Assembly (NCBI GenBank): GCA_021822385.1
Contig: JAKARC010000011.1
Coordinates: forward strand, 1 to 58,604
Direction of reading: 5' to 3'
Source of the DNA: Pseudomonadota bacterium
GTDB lineage: Bacteria; Pseudomonadota; Gammaproteobacteria; Steroidobacterales; Steroidobacteraceae
Length of the DNA: 58,604 bases
This document shows, piece after piece, positions 18,523 through 28,883 of the stretch (its first letter is position 1; each line of letters begins with the position of its first letter). A program made the translations under genes and the position numbers. The notes under the pieces are model-generated. The model saw only the letters and a program-made list of their open reading frames with translations. It did not search any database and had not been told where the DNA came from.

Positions 18523-19206
18523 CTACGCCCACAAGGCGCGCTGCCGGCCCAATTCGATCACTTGCGCGAGCACGGCTGCGACGTCGAGCCCGCTCGAATC
18601 AATCACCACCGCGTCCCGTGCCGCAATGAGCGGCGCGGCGGCTCGGTGCACATCGCGCTCATCGCGCTCAGCAATCTCGCGCGAAAGGGCCGAAAGACTA
18701 GCATCAGAGCCCTTTTGTTTCAACTGGTTATAGCGGCGCCGGGCCCGCTCTTCAAGACTTGCGGTGAGAAAGATCTTCAGGGGCGCCTGCGGGAAAACCA
18801 CCGTGCCCATATCCCGCCCATCGGCCACCAAGCCCGGGGCACGCGCAAACGCCCGCTGGCGCTCGAGCAGCGCAGTGCGCACTTGCGGCCATGCGGCGAC
18901 CCGGGACGCGCACTGACCGACGGCCTCGGTACGGATGGCGTCGGTCACCACCCGTCCGTCGAGACAGATCCGCTCTTCATCCGTCGATGCCTCAAAGCCT
19001 ACCGCCATCGCGCGTGCGAGCCGGGCATGCCCTTCAATATCATCCGGCTCGAGCCGATGCTCCAGTCCGCTCAAGGCCACCAGACGGTACAGCGCGCCGC
19101 TGTCGAGCAGATGCCAGCCGCATCGTCGCGCCAGCGCGCGGCTGATCGTGCCCTTGCCCGATCCGCTCGGGCCATCCACGGTCACGACGGGGACCGGGGC
19201 GCTCAC
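18523..19206 (-). CDS. cmk: (d)CMP kinase
   Basis: A 227-residue cytidylate kinase that phosphorylates CMP and dCMP. The P-loop 'VDGPSGSGKGTISRALA' is at the N terminus; 'LDSGALYRLVAL' and 'GRDMGTVVFPQAPLKIFL' are the nucleotide-monophosphate and core motifs. The start is GTG at 19206, overlapping the aroA stop by 4 bases; a longer frame to 19401 runs inside aroA and has no homology. The neighbours aroA upstream and rpsA downstream are the standard context. Confidence 0.95.
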   Translation of the reverse strand: MSAPVPVVTVDGPSGSGKGTISRALARRCGWHLLDSGALYRLVALSGLEHRLEPDDIEGHARLARAMAVGFEASTDEERICLDGRVVTDAIRTEAVGQCASRVAAWPQVRTALLERQRAFARAPGLVADGRDMGTVVFPQAPLKIFLTASLEERARRRYNQLKQKGSDASLSALSREIAERDERDVHRAAAPLIAARDAVVIDSSGLDVAAVLAQVIELGRQRALWA

Positions 19207-20528
19207 GCGGCTTCCACGCCCACGCCCGCCGAGCGGGCGAGCTCGAGGAACCCCGGAAACGAGGTCGCCACGTTGGCGACATCCCGAATCTCGATGGGCG
19301 CACGCGCACCGAGGGCGGCGATGGCGAAAGCCATGGCAATGCGATGATCGCCCTGGCTTTCGATGCGCCCGCCGCCGAGACTCGTGCGTCCCTTGATCCA
19401 CAGGCCGTCCTCGAGCAGCCGGTTCTCGACACCAAGGGTGCTCAACCCCGCGGCCATCGCGGCCAGCCGATCGCTCTCCTTGACCCGCAGCTCCTGCGCC
19501 CCGCGGACCAGTGTCTCGCCGTCGGCGAGCGCCGCCGCCACGAAAAAGACCGGAAACTCATCGATCGCGAGCGGAACCAGCGCGCGCGGCACTTCGATGC
19601 CGCGCAGCTGGCTCTTGCGCACCTCGATATCCGCGGTCGGCTCCGCGCCAGGGGCCGCGCTCGCGTGCGCGTGCAGGCGGATATCGGCGCCCATGAGGCG
19701 CAGCATCTCGAGCAGCCCGGTGCGGGTGGGATTCACCCCGACGTTGCGCAGCAGCAAGCCTTGGTCGGCCGCCAGAATGGCCGCCACGATGAAGAACGCC
19801 GCGGAGGAGAAATCCCCCGGCACCCGTACCGGCGCGGCCCGCAGCCGCTGGCCGCCGGTGAGCGCCACGCTCGATCCCGTGCGCGTCAGGTGAACCCCGA
19901 ACGCCGCCAGCATCCGCTCGGTGTGATCGCGCGAGGGGGCCGGTTCGATGACGCAGGTGCGCCCTTGTGCACGCAATCCGGCCAGCAATAGCGCCGATTT
20001 GACCTGAGCGCTCGCCACCGGCATCGCGAACTCGATGCCGGCGAGCGCCGCGCCCCCCCGAATGCGCACTGGCGGGCGGCCCTCGAGGGTCTCGATGCGC
20101 GCGCCCATGCGTCGCAGGGGGGCCGCGACCCGCTCCATCGGGCGCCGCATCAGCGAGGCGTCCCCGATCAATTCCGAGTCGAAGCGCTGTGGGGCGAGCA
20201 GTCCCATGAACAACCGCATTGCCGTACCGGCGTTGCCCATGTCGAGCGCCGTCCCGGCCGCACGCAGACCGTCCATGCCGACCCCGTGCACCCGCACCAA
20301 GGAGCTCTCGGGCCGCTCGATATGCACCCCGAGCGCGGCAAGCGCCCGCAACGTCGACAGACAATCCTCGCCGGCGAGAAAGCCGCTGATCTGCGTCTGT
20401 CCCTCGGCCAGAGCGCCGAGCATCAAGGCTCTGTGAGAAATTGATTTATCGCCTGGTATGGCCAGCTCACCGGCCACCCGCCCGCCGGGAGCAACCCGAA
20501 AACACGCTGCAACCGTTGTCGCGGTCAT
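19203..20528 (-). CDS. aroA: 3-phosphoshikimate 1-carboxyvinyltransferase (EPSP synthase)
   Basis: A 441-residue enzyme of the shikimate pathway that joins PEP to shikimate 3-phosphate. Conserved motifs: 'PGDKSISHRALMLGALA' (residues about 26-42), 'LDMGNAGTAMRLFMGLL', 'RRPMERVAAPLRRMGA' and 'DEFPVFFVAAAL'. The preferred start is the ATG at 20528 (MTATTVAACFRVAPGG); the ATG-like start at 20597 lies inside pheA. It follows pheA by 19 bases and overlaps cmk by 4. The 'GNAGTAMR' loop has Ala where many class I enzymes also have Ala, so the plain Gly96-type glyphosate-sensitive form is likely but not tested. Confidence 0.95.
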   Translation of the reverse strand: MTATTVAACFRVAPGGRVAGELAIPGDKSISHRALMLGALAEGQTQISGFLAGEDCLSTLRALAALGVHIERPESSLVRVHGVGMDGLRAAGTALDMGNAGTAMRLFMGLLAPQRFDSELIGDASLMRRPMERVAAPLRRMGARIETLEGRPPVRIRGGAALAGIEFAMPVASAQVKSALLLAGLRAQGRTCVIEPAPSRDHTERMLAAFGVHLTRTGSSVALTGGQRLRAAPVRVPGDFSSAAFFIVAAILAADQGLLLRNVGVNPTRTGLLEMLRLMGADIRLHAHASAAPGAEPTADIEVRKSQLRGIEVPRALVPLAIDEFPVFFVAAALADGETLVRGAQELRVKESDRLAAMAAGLSTLGVENRLLEDGLWIKGRTSLGGGRIESQGDHRIAMAFAIAALGARAPIEIRDVANVATSFPGFLELARSAGVGVEAA

Positions 20529-20547
20529 GAATTTCCTGATGTGATAG

Positions 20548-21681
20548 TCAAAGAACGGCCCGAGGATAGGATCCAAGCAGCCGGAACAGCGAGGCACGCC
20601 GCTTCAGCGATGCGAGCGCCCGGGCGACGTGCGGCTCCTCGGCGTGGCCGTCAACGTCGATGAAAAAGACATAGTCCCATTTGCGCCGGTGCGAGGGACG
20701 CGACTCGATTCGGGTCATGCTGACGCGATGGCGGGCGAGCGGCTCGAGCAGCCGGTACAGGGCGCCGGGGGCATCGGTATGTCCGACGGAGACCAGAAGC
20801 GTCGTGCGATCCTGCCCGCTGCGGGCGAGCAGCACCCGGCCGAGCACGAGGAAGCGCGTGGTATTGTCCGCACGATCCTCGATCTGCGCGGCAAGCACCT
20901 TCAAGCCATACACCTCGGCGGCGGTCTGCCCGGCAATCGCCGCGGTGCCCCGTTCATCGCGCGCGCGTCGCGCCCCTTCGGCATTGCTCGCCACCGGAAT
21001 CTGCTCGACCTGCGGCAAATGCTCCTGCAGCCAGATACGGCATTGCGCCAGGGACTGCGGATGCGCGCACACGCGCACGATGCGCCCGAGCGCGTTCATG
21101 CCGCCCATCAGATGATGATGAATGCGCAATTCCACCTCGCCACAGATCTTCAGCGGCGAGGCGAGAAATCGGTCGAGCGTGTGATTGACCGTCCCCTCGG
21201 TGGAGTTCTCGATGGGCACCACACCGAAGTCGGCCGCACCCGATTCGACTTCCTGGAACACCTCATCGATGGAGGCGAGCGGCAAGGCGCGGACCGAGTG
21301 CCCGAAATGCGTCAGCACCGCCGTTTGACTGAAAGTCGCCTCGGGCCCGAGATAGGCCACCTTCAGCGGTTCCTGCTGGGCGAGACACGCCGACATGATT
21401 TCGCGGAACAGCCGCACCAGCTCCTCGTCACGCAGCGGGCCGCGGTTGCGCGCGCGCACGGCGCGCAGAACCTGCGCCTCACGTTCCGGACGATAAAATG
21501 CGGCCACGCCGGCCGCGCCGGCCGCGCCACTCTTGGTCGCCCCGATCTGCCGTGCTAGATCGGCACGCTCGTTGAGCAGGCGCTGGATGCGCTCATCAAC
21601 GCTATCGATGCGCTCGCGCATCTGCTCCAACTTGGACTTGACGGCGGCAGAGTCACGCTTGCGGGACGATGTCCGGGCCAT
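20548..21681 (-). CDS. pheA: P-protein: chorismate mutase / prephenate dehydratase
   Basis: A 377-residue bifunctional enzyme that makes phenylpyruvate for phenylalanine synthesis. Domains in order: AroQ-type chorismate mutase (about residues 17-105, 'LEQMRERIDSVDERIQRLL' and 'REIMSACLAQQEPLKVAYLG'), prephenate dehydratase ('PIENSTEGTVNHTLDRFL', active-site Thr-rich motif), and a C-terminal ACT domain with the 'ESRPS' phenylalanine-binding motif for feedback inhibition. The ATG at 21681 has AAGGA at a good distance; an ATG at 21702 touching the upstream stop lacks one. It lies between the serA-like gene and aroA. Confidence 0.95.
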   Translation of the reverse strand: MARTSSRKRDSAAVKSKLEQMRERIDSVDERIQRLLNERADLARQIGATKSGAAGAAGVAAFYRPEREAQVLRAVRARNRGPLRDEELVRLFREIMSACLAQQEPLKVAYLGPEATFSQTAVLTHFGHSVRALPLASIDEVFQEVESGAADFGVVPIENSTEGTVNHTLDRFLASPLKICGEVELRIHHHLMGGMNALGRIVRVCAHPQSLAQCRIWLQEHLPQVEQIPVASNAEGARRARDERGTAAIAGQTAAEVYGLKVLAAQIEDRADNTTRFLVLGRVLLARSGQDRTTLLVSVGHTDAPGALYRLLEPLARHRVSMTRIESRPSHRRKWDYVFFIDVDGHAEEPHVARALASLKRRASLFRLLGSYPRAVL

Positions 21682-21702
21682 CTGTGCGGTCCTTGAGGGC
21701 AT

Positions 21703-22872
21703 TCAGAGCACGTGCGCGCTGAGCACGCCGGGAATCTGGCGCACGGCCGAGAGCAGCTCCCCGGCGCAGGCACCGACCACATCGACCAGCGTGTACGCAT
21801 ACTCGCCACGGGAGGCGTTCAGCAGTCCGCCAACGTTCAAGCCCGCGGCGGCAAGACACGTGCACAACTGTCCGACGACATTGGGTACATTGAGATTGAC
21901 GACGGCAAGGCGGGTGCTGCCCGGCCGGCGCGCCAGGCGAGTCTCGGGAAAGTTGACGCTGTTGCTGATGTTGCCGTTCTCCAGAAAATCGCGCAGCTGA
22001 TCGGCGGCCATGATCGCACAGTTGTCGCTCGCCTCGCCGGTCAGCGCTCCGAGGTGCGGCAGGGCAATGACCCGCGGATGCGCCTTGAGCCGATTGTCCG
22101 GGAAATCACACACATAGGCATGCAGCCGATCGGCATCGAGCGCCGCCACCACTGCGGCGTCATCGCAGATTCCGGCGCGCGAGAAATTCAGCAGCACCGC
22201 CCCGCGCTGCAACAAGCGCACGCGCTGCTCGCCGACCAGTCCGCGGGTCTGCTCGTTGAGGGGCACGTGCACGGTCACCATGTCCGCGCGCGCAAACAGG
22301 TCATCGAGCGAGAGCGCCTGCTCGATGCCGGCGGAGAGCTGCCAGGCCCGCTGCACGGTAATCTGGGGGTCGTAGCCGAGCACGCGCATGCCGAGCGCCT
22401 CGGCGGCATTGGCCACCTCGACGCCGACCGCTCCGAGCCCGGCCACCCCGAGCGTTCGCCCGGCGAGCTCGAAGCCAGCGAAGGCGCCGCGCCCGGCGGC
22501 CACCTGGGCCGCGATGGCTGCGTCATCACCCTCGAGTGCGGTGGCAAAGCGCCATGCGTGACAGATATTGCGCGCGGCGAGAAAGAGGCTAGCGAGGACC
22601 AGCTCCTTGACCGCGTTGGCTCCGGCCCCAGGGGCGTTGAACACCGCAATGCCCCGGCCACTGAAGTCCGCGACCGGAATATGCTCGACCGCCGCGCCGG
22701 CGCAGGCGACCGCCCGCACCGAATCGGGGAGCTGCAGCGCATGCATGTCCGTCGTGCGCACGAGCACCGCCTGCGGACGCGCACAGTGTGCGCCGATCTC
22801 GTAGCGCTCGCGCGGCAGTCGTTCCAGGGCGCGAGGACTGATATCGTCGAGTGTCAGGATCCGGTAGCGCAT
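21703..22872 (-). CDS. serA: D-3-phosphoglycerate dehydrogenase with ACT domain
   Basis: A 389-residue D-isomer-specific 2-hydroxyacid dehydrogenase. The Rossmann motif is 'LGVAGLGAVGVEVANAAEAL'; the catalytic region reads 'LNFSRAGICDDAAV' (Arg) and 'VIALPHLGALTGEAS' (His). A C-terminal ACT domain ('LAVVNLNVPNVVGQLCTCL') allows serine feedback. It starts the serine pathway by oxidising 3-phosphoglycerate, and its neighbour serC does the second step. It belongs to the shorter 'NFSR ... FPDN' subgroup rather than the E. coli SerA type, so the enzyme name is inferred from the ACT domain and the serC link. Confidence 0.85.
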   Translation of the reverse strand: MRYRILTLDDISPRALERLPRERYEIGAHCARPQAVLVRTTDMHALQLPDSVRAVACAGAAVEHIPVADFSGRGIAVFNAPGAGANAVKELVLASLFLAARNICHAWRFATALEGDDAAIAAQVAAGRGAFAGFELAGRTLGVAGLGAVGVEVANAAEALGMRVLGYDPQITVQRAWQLSAGIEQALSLDDLFARADMVTVHVPLNEQTRGLVGEQRVRLLQRGAVLLNFSRAGICDDAAVVAALDADRLHAYVCDFPDNRLKAHPRVIALPHLGALTGEASDNCAIMAADQLRDFLENGNISNSVNFPETRLARRPGSTRLAVVNLNVPNVVGQLCTCLAAAGLNVGGLLNASRGEYAYTLVDVVGACAGELLSAVRQIPGVLSAHVL

Positions 22873-22881
22873 GCGGGCGTC

Positions 22882-23964
22882 TCAGCCGTGGCGCCGCTCG
22901 AACTCGCGCATGAACTCGATCAGGGCCTGCACGGCGGCAAGCGGCACGGCGTTATACAGGCTCGCACGCACGCCGCCGACCGACCGGTGGCCCTCGAGCT
23001 GCGTCAGGCCCGCCGCATGCGCCTCGGCGAGAAACATCGCCGTGAGCTCGGGCCGGACCAACGTGAACGGCACGTTCATCCACGAGCGGCACTCGCGCGC
23101 GACCGGATTGCGGTACAGCCCCGAGGCATCGATCGCGTCATAGAGCCGTTCGGCCTTGACGCGGTTGCGCTCGCCCATTGCCGAGAGCCCGCCGTGTCGC
23201 TCGATCCACTCGAAAACGAGGTCTGCGATGTACCACGCAAAGGTCGGCGGCGTGTTGAGCATCGAGGCGCTCTCGGCCATGCGCGCGTAATTGAGCATCG
23301 TGGGGATGTCGGCCCGGGCGCGCCCGAGCAGACTCTCGTGCACGATCACCAGACACAATCCCGCCGGGCCGATGTTCTTCTGCGCTCCGGCGTAGATGAG
23401 TCCGTAGCGGCCGACCTCGATGGGGCGCGACAACAGGGTCGAGGACATATCGGCCACCAGAGGCACCGCGCCCGTATCCGGCACGTACGGAAATTCCACC
23501 CCGCCGATGGTTTCGTTCGGCGTGTAGTGCACATAGGCGGCCCGCGGATCGAGCCGCAACGCTGCCGGCGCGGGCACCGTGGTGTACCGCGATGCGGCTT
23601 CGTCGGCGGCAATGTTCACCTGCACTGCGAGCCGGCCGGCCTCCTCGAGGGCTTTGCTCGACCACAGGCCGGTATTGAGGTAATCGGCGCGAGCACCCTG
23701 CGCGGCGAGGTTCAGCGGCACCGCCGCGAACTGCGTGCTCGCCCCGCCCTGCAGAAACAGGACCCGATAGCCCGCCGGAACGGCGAGCAGCGCGCGCAAG
23801 CGCGCCTCGGCCCGCTGCGCCAGTGCGGTGAATGCCGTGCCGCGATGGCTGACCTCCATCACCGACATGCCCGTTCCGGCCCAGTCGGTCAGTTCCGCGC
23901 GGGCCTGCTCGAGCACCTCGAGCGGCAAGGCTGCCGGTCCGGCGGAGAAGTTGAACACGCGCAC
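22882..23964 (-). CDS. serC: Phosphoserine aminotransferase
   Basis: A 360-residue PLP enzyme converting 3-phosphohydroxypyruvate to phosphoserine, also used in pyridoxine synthesis. The N terminus 'VRVFNFSAGPAALPLEVL' and the PLP lysine in 'YAGAQKNIGPAGLCLV' are diagnostic; 'WSSKALEEAGRL' and 'HYTPNETIGGVEFPYVPD' match the family. The start is GTG at 23964, with GGAAGGA 6 bases upstream; the TTG at 23982 is less likely. It lies 9 bases before the serA-like gene and downstream of gyrA, the usual gammaproteobacterial order (gyrA-serC-pheA). Confidence 0.95.
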   Translation of the reverse strand: MRVFNFSAGPAALPLEVLEQARAELTDWAGTGMSVMEVSHRGTAFTALAQRAEARLRALLAVPAGYRVLFLQGGASTQFAAVPLNLAAQGARADYLNTGLWSSKALEEAGRLAVQVNIAADEAASRYTTVPAPAALRLDPRAAYVHYTPNETIGGVEFPYVPDTGAVPLVADMSSTLLSRPIEVGRYGLIYAGAQKNIGPAGLCLVIVHESLLGRARADIPTMLNYARMAESASMLNTPPTFAWYIADLVFEWIERHGGLSAMGERNRVKAERLYDAIDASGLYRNPVARECRSWMNVPFTLVRPELTAMFLAEAHAAGLTQLEGHRSVGGVRASLYNAVPLAAVQALIEFMREFERRHG

Positions 23965-24120
23965 GAGAGTCCTTCCGGCCAAAAATTCAGCAACAGGGGA
24001 TGGGCAATACTAGCAAGGGCGCCGGCCCGGTTGCGCAATTTCGCGCACACGCACACAGTCGCGCCGAATGGAGCCGGAGCCGAGGCAGGGTCCGACCGGC
24101 ACCCCTGCCGATGCCGCCGG

Positions 24121-26685
24121 TCACGCGGCCGGCTCGCTCGGGTCGGTCGTCCCGGCGCCATCGAGACCCTCGATCCGCTCGATACCGACCAGACGCTCCC
24201 CGTCGTCGAGACGGATCAGGCGTACGCCCTGGGTGTTGCGCCCGAGCACCGGGACCTCATCCACACCGGTGCGCACCAGCGTGCCATTTGAGCTGATCAG
24301 CATGATCTCCTCGCCCGGCAGCACCTGCAGGGCGGCGACCGTAGCGCCGTTGCGCTCGCTCGTCTGCAGCGCGATCACCCCCTGGCCGCCGCGCCGATGG
24401 CGCGGGAATTCCTCGATGGGCGTGCGCTTGCCATAGCCGGCGGCCGAGGCGGTGAGCACCTCGCCCGCAGCCACCACGATCAGGGCGATGACCTCCTGAT
24501 CTGGCGCCAGCGTGATGCCGCGCACGCCCGTTGCATCGCGGCCCATCGCTCGCACCTCGTGCTCGGGGAAACGGATTGCCTTGCCGCCGCTCGTGACAAG
24601 CACGATCTCGCGCGCGCCGTCGGTGAGCGCCACGCCCACGAGTTTGTCGTCCGCGCGCAGATCCACTGCGATGATGCCGCTTGCGCGCGGTCGCGAAAAC
24701 GAGCTGAGCGGGGTCTTCTTGACGGTGCCCTGACTCGTCGCCATGAAGACATAATGCTGCTCGTCATAGTCCTTGACGGGCAGCAGCGCGTTGATCTTCT
24801 CGCCCGACTCGAGCGGCAGCAGATTCACCATCGGCTTGCCGGCCGAAGCGCGCCCGGCCTGGGGCAGCGCATACACCTTCAACCAGTAAACCTTGCCGCG
24901 ATTGGAAAAGCACAGCACCGTGTCGTGCGTGTGGGCCACGAACAACTTCTCGACGAAATCCTCGTCCTTGACCGCGGTTGCAGCCTTGCCGCGGCCGCCG
25001 CGCCGCTGCGTCTGGTACTCCGAGAGAGGCTGCGACTTCGCGTAGCCGTTGTGCGAGAGCGTCACCACCACATCCTGAGGCTCGATCAGATCCTCGGTGG
25101 TCAGATCCAGGTGGTCGCGGCTGATCTCGGTGCGCCGCGCATCCCCGTAGGTGGCGCGAATTTCGAGCAGTTCCGCGCGGATCACCGCCGTCATCCGCTG
25201 CGGCAGCGCCAGGATCTCGCTGAGGTCGCCGATCCGCGCGAGCAACTCGCCATACTCGGCGATGATTCGATCCTGCTCGAGGCCGGTCAGACGGTGCAGG
25301 CGCATATCGAGGATGGCCTGCGCCTGGGCGTCCGTCAGCCGATAGCCGCCGGCCTCGAGTCCACCGGCCTGCTGTGCCGGCCGGGTTGAGATCCCCCCGG
25401 CGCGATGCAGCAGCTCGGTGACCGCGCCCGGCTCCCACAGGCGGGCCGTGAGCGCCGCGCGCGCCTCGGCGACGGACGGACTCGCCTTGATCAGCGCGAT
25501 GACGGCATCGATGTTCGCCAGCGCCACCGCCAACCCTTCGAGGATGTGGGCCCGCTCGCGCGCCTTGGCGAGATCGAACACCGTGCGCCGCGTGACCACC
25601 TCGCGCCGGTGGCGCAGAAACGCCTCGAGCATTTCCTTCAGCGACAGCAGCTTCGGCTGTCCGTCCTCGAGCGCCACCATGTTGATGCCGAAGACGCTTT
25701 CCATCGGCGTCTGCGCGTACAGGTTATTGAGCACCACCTCAGCGATCTCGCCGCGCTTCAGCTCGATGACGATGCGCATGCCGTCCTTGTCGGATTCGTC
25801 GCGCAAGCCGTCGCTCGCAATCCCATCGATCTGCTTCTCGCGCACCAACTGCGCAATGCGCTCGATCAGACGCGCTTTGTTGACCTGATATGGCAGTTCG
25901 GTGACCACAATCGCGTGCCGATCGCCGCGACCGACCTCCTCGATCGCCACCCGCGCGCGCACCGACAGCCGGCCGCGCCCGGTGCGGTAGGCGGTGGCAA
26001 TTTCCTGCGCGCCGTTGATGATGCCGCCGGTCGGAAAGTCCGGTCCCGGCACATGCTGCATCAGGCCCGCCAGCGGCAACGCCGGATCATCGAGCAGCGC
26101 CACGCAGGCGTTGATGATCTCGACGAGATTGTGCGGCGGAATATTGGTCGCCATGCCTACCGCAATCCCGGTCTGACCGTTGATCAGAAGATTCGGGATG
26201 CGCGTGGGCAGTACCGACGGTTCAACCTCCGACTCGTCGTAGTTGGGGGTGAAATCGACAGTTTCCTTCTCGATATCCGCCAGCAACTCATGCGCAAGGC
26301 GCGACATGCGCACTTCGGTGTAACGCATCGCCGCCGGCGTGTCGCCGTCGACCGAACCGAAATTGCCCTGGCCGTCAACGAGCACATAGCGCATGGAGAA
26401 CGTCTGCGCCATGCGTACGATCGTGTCGTATACCGCCGTATCCCCGTGCGGGTGGTACTTGCCGATGACATCCCCGACAACACGCGCGGACTTCTTGTAC
26501 GGCTTGTTCCACTCGTTACCGAGTTCGCGCATCGCATACAGTACGCGCCGGTGCACGGGCTTCAGTCCATCGCGCACATCCGGCAGCGCCCGACCGACGA
26601 TGACGCTCATGGCGTAATCGAGGTAGGACTGGCGCATCTCCTCTTCGAGGCTGATGGGCAGAACTTCGCGCGCGATCTCGGACAT
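24121..26685 (-). CDS. gyrA: DNA gyrase subunit A
   Basis: An 854-residue type II topoisomerase subunit that cuts and rejoins DNA during negative supercoiling. The catalytic tyrosine is Tyr122 in '[10 protein letters not shown]'; the winged-helix core is '[20 protein letters not shown]'. The C-terminal six-bladed pinwheel begins after residue 520, and the GyrA box is present as 'QRRGGRGK', which separates gyrase from topoisomerase IV. In the quinolone region residue 83 is Thr and 87 is Asp ('[10 protein letters not shown]'). Thr83 is the natural residue in Pseudomonas, so this need not mean resistance. It is divergent from ubiG. Confidence 0.97.
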   Translation of the reverse strand: MSEIAREVLPISLEEEMRQSYLDYAMSVIVGRALPDVRDGLKPVHRRVLYAMRELGNEWNKPYKKSARVVGDVIGKYHPHGDTAVYDTIVRMAQTFSMRYVLVDGQGNFGSVDGDTPAAMRYTEVRMSRLAHELLADIEKETVDFTPNYDESEVEPSVLPTRIPNLLINGQTGIAVGMATNIPPHNLVEIINACVALLDDPALPLAGLMQHVPGPDFPTGGIINGAQEIATAYRTGRGRLSVRARVAIEEVGRGDRHAIVVTELPYQVNKARLIERIAQLVREKQIDGIASDGLRDESDKDGMRIVIELKRGEIAEVVLNNLYAQTPMESVFGINMVALEDGQPKLLSLKEMLEAFLRHRREVVTRRTVFDLAKARERAHILEGLAVALANIDAVIALIKASPSVAEARAALTARLWEPGAVTELLHRAGGISTRPAQQAGGLEAGGYRLTDAQAQAILDMRLHRLTGLEQDRIIAEYGELLARIGDLSEILALPQRMTAVIRAELLEIRATYGDARRTEISRDHLDLTTEDLIEPQDVVVTLSHNGYAKSQPLSEYQTQRRGGRGKAATAVKDEDFVEKLFVAHTHDTVLCFSNRGKVYWLKVYALPQAGRASAGKPMVNLLPLESGEKINALLPVKDYDEQHYVFMATSQGTVKKTPLSSFSRPRASGIIAVDLRADDKLVGVALTDGAREIVLVTSGGKAIRFPEHEVRAMGRDATGVRGITLAPDQEVIALIVVAAGEVLTASAAGYGKRTPIEEFPRHRRGGQGVIALQTSERNGATVAALQVLPGEEIMLISSNGTLVRTGVDEVPVLGRNTQGVRLIRLDDGERLVGIERIEGLDGAGTTDPSEPAA

Positions 26686-26863
26686 CGGGTGTTCGGGGCT
26701 GTGCCAAAAGCGCGTATGTTAGCACGGGGCGCGTGCGCGCAAGTCGCACGTGCGCGCCGGATGGACCGGATGGGCCAATGGGACGACAATGGTGCCGGTG
26801 CCGCGCGGTTGCGGAACCACGGACCGGACGGCACGCACGAGCAGCGACGGAGATCAGGTGAGC

Positions 26864-27595
26864 ATGACATCCACAGCGCAGCAGAATTCAGCGTATGGCG
26901 AGCTGAACGTAGAAAGCGGAGAGATCGGCAAGTTTGACGCCCTGGCCGCGCGGTTCTGGGACGAGCACGGCCCCTTCCGCCCGCTGCACCAGTTGCATGC
27001 GCAGCGCATGCGCTTTATTGGCGAGCATTGCCGCTGCGCGGGAGCGCGCGTACTCGATGTGGGTTGCGGGGGAGGTCTGGTCTGCGAGTCGCTCGCGCAC
27101 GCCGGCGCCACCGTCACCGGCATCGACCTGGCCGAGGGCATGATTGCTGTCGCACGCATGCACGCCGCGGCGCACGGCCTCGACATCGACTACCGGGTCG
27201 CATCGGCGGAAGCGGTGCTGGCGAGCGCCCCGGGCAGCTACGACATCGTCACCTGCATGGAAATGCTCGAGCATGTTCCCGAGCCCCGCGCCATGCTCGC
27301 CACGCTCGCCGGGCTCGTCCGCCCCGGAGGCTCGATTTTCGTCTCCACCCTCAACCGTAACCTCAAGTCGTTCCTGGTGGCGATCTGCGGGGCCGAGTAT
27401 CTGCTCGCCATGGTGCCGCGCGGCACCCACGAATACGAGCGCTTCATCCGACCGAGCGAGCTGGCGCGCTGGGCCCGCGCCGCCGGTCTGAGCGGGCGCG
27501 CGCTCGCCGGCATCACACTCGATCCCCTGCGCGGGGCGCGCCTGTGCACCGATCCGAGCGTGAACTACCTGGCTGTGTTCGAGCGCCCGGCATAG
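26864..27595 (+). CDS. ubiG: Ubiquinone biosynthesis O-methyltransferase
   Basis: A 243-residue SAM-dependent methyltransferase performing the two O-methylations of ubiquinone synthesis. The N-terminal 'GEIGKFDALAARFWDEHGPF' and 'PLHQLHAQRMRFI' are UbiG-specific; the SAM motif is 'VLDVGCGGGLVCESLA', and 'MEMLEHVPEP' and 'TLNRNLKSFL' follow. The ATG at 26864 is preferred; a GTG at 26858 is two codons upstream, and the frame extends to 26750 without homology. The gene is divergent from gyrA, as in E. coli, and rmuC starts 4 bases after it. Confidence 0.95.
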   Translation: MTSTAQQNSAYGELNVESGEIGKFDALAARFWDEHGPFRPLHQLHAQRMRFIGEHCRCAGARVLDVGCGGGLVCESLAHAGATVTGIDLAEGMIAVARMHAAAHGLDIDYRVASAEAVLASAPGSYDIVTCMEMLEHVPEPRAMLATLAGLVRPGGSIFVSTLNRNLKSFLVAICGAEYLLAMVPRGTHEYERFIRPSELARWARAAGLSGRALAGITLDPLRGARLCTDPSVNYLAVFERPA

Positions 27596-27599
27596 CGCG

Positions 27600-28883
27600 A
27601 TGGTCCAGGCCGCACTGATCGCAACGGCGGCGCTGCTGCTCGGAGCTCTGGTGGGCTATCTCGGCGGCAGTCTGCGGGCGCAACGCCAGGCGGCGGCTCT
27701 GCGCGTGGAAATGGAGGCCCTGCGGGTGCAGTTGACGGCCGAGCAGCGCACCGCCAGCGAGCGCGGCGCGGCGTTCGAACAGGCCGAGGCACGGCTGCGC
27801 ACGACATTCGAATCCCTCGCCACGCAGGCCCTCAAGAGCAACAGCGAATTGTTCCTGAACGTCGCCCGTGAGGCGCTTGGACGTGAGCAGGCGCAGGCGC
27901 AAAGTGGCCTGAAGGAACGCGAGACGGCCATTGCGCAACTGGTCGAGCCGCTGCGCGCAGCGCTGGCGCGAACCGAACAGCAGATGCAGGCGATCGAGCG
28001 CGAGCGGCGCGAGGCGGACACGGCATTGCGCACCCAGATCGAAGCGCTCGCGAGCGGCCAGAGCCAGCTGACACGCGAAACGCGCAATCTCGTCACCGCA
28101 TTGCGCCGTCCCGAGGTGCGCGGCCGCTGGGGCGAGGTCACGCTGCGCCGGCTGGTCGAGCTGGCCGGGCTCAGCGAGCATTGCGATTTCACCGAACAGG
28201 CGCAGGTGAGCGGCCCCACCGGGGTGCTGCGGCCCGACCTGATCGTGCACATGCCGGAGTCACGCGACCTTGTGATCGACGTCAAGACACCCCTGGATGC
28301 CTATCTCGATGCGCTCGAGGCCCCGACCGAGGAGGCCCGCCGCAGCGCGCTGCGCCGTCATGCGCAGCAACTCGAGGCCCAGGTCCGTCAGCTATCCGCC
28401 AAAGCGTACTGGGCGCAATTCGAGCACAGTCCGCAGTTCGTCGTGTTGTTCCTGCCCGGCGATCAGTTTCTTACCGCGGCTCTCGCCGAGCGGCCGGAAC
28501 TGATCGAGGCGGCGCTGCGAGAGAACATCATCATCGCCACACCCTCGACACTGATGGCGCTGCTGAAGACCGTGGCCTACGGGTGGCGGCAGAGCGCCCT
28601 GGCCGACAATGCGGCGCTGATCCGCGAGTTGGGCCAGGAACTGTACCGGCGGCTCGGGAACTTCACGACGCACCTGCAGCGCATGGGTCAGCGTCTCGAC
28701 GGGGCGATCGAGGCTTACAATGCCGCCATAGGATCGCTCGAACGCCAGGTCATGCCGCAGGCGCGCCGCTTTACCGAGCTCGGGGTTGCGGCCGACGCGC
28801 CGCTGCCGCACCTCGAGCCGCTCGAGCAGCCGATACGTGAGCTGAGCGCGCGTACTGCCGATACGTCTTCACCGGGCGACTGA
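27600..28883 (+). CDS. rmuC: DNA recombination protein RmuC
   Basis: A 427-residue protein with an N-terminal membrane helix (residues 3-24), a coiled coil (about 30-160) and a C-terminal nuclease-like RmuC domain. Signature motifs are 'RGRWGEVTLRRLVELAGL', 'RPDLIVHMPESRDLVIDVKT' (PD-(D/E)xK-like acidic residues and Lys) and 'ENIIIATPSTLMALLKTVAY'. In E. coli RmuC lowers inversions at short inverted repeats; its exact activity is unsettled. It follows ubiG directly and overlaps the 3' end of the convergent rluB-like gene by 15 bases. Confidence 0.93.
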   Translation: MVQAALIATAALLLGALVGYLGGSLRAQRQAAALRVEMEALRVQLTAEQRTASERGAAFEQAEARLRTTFESLATQALKSNSELFLNVAREALGREQAQAQSGLKERETAIAQLVEPLRAALARTEQQMQAIERERREADTALRTQIEALASGQSQLTRETRNLVTALRRPEVRGRWGEVTLRRLVELAGLSEHCDFTEQAQVSGPTGVLRPDLIVHMPESRDLVIDVKTPLDAYLDALEAPTEEARRSALRRHAQQLEAQVRQLSAKAYWAQFEHSPQFVVLFLPGDQFLTAALAERPELIEAALRENIIIATPSTLMALLKTVAYGWRQSALADNAALIRELGQELYRRLGNFTTHLQRMGQRLDGAIEAYNAAIGSLERQVMPQARRFTELGVAADAPLPHLEPLEQPIRELSARTADTSSPGD

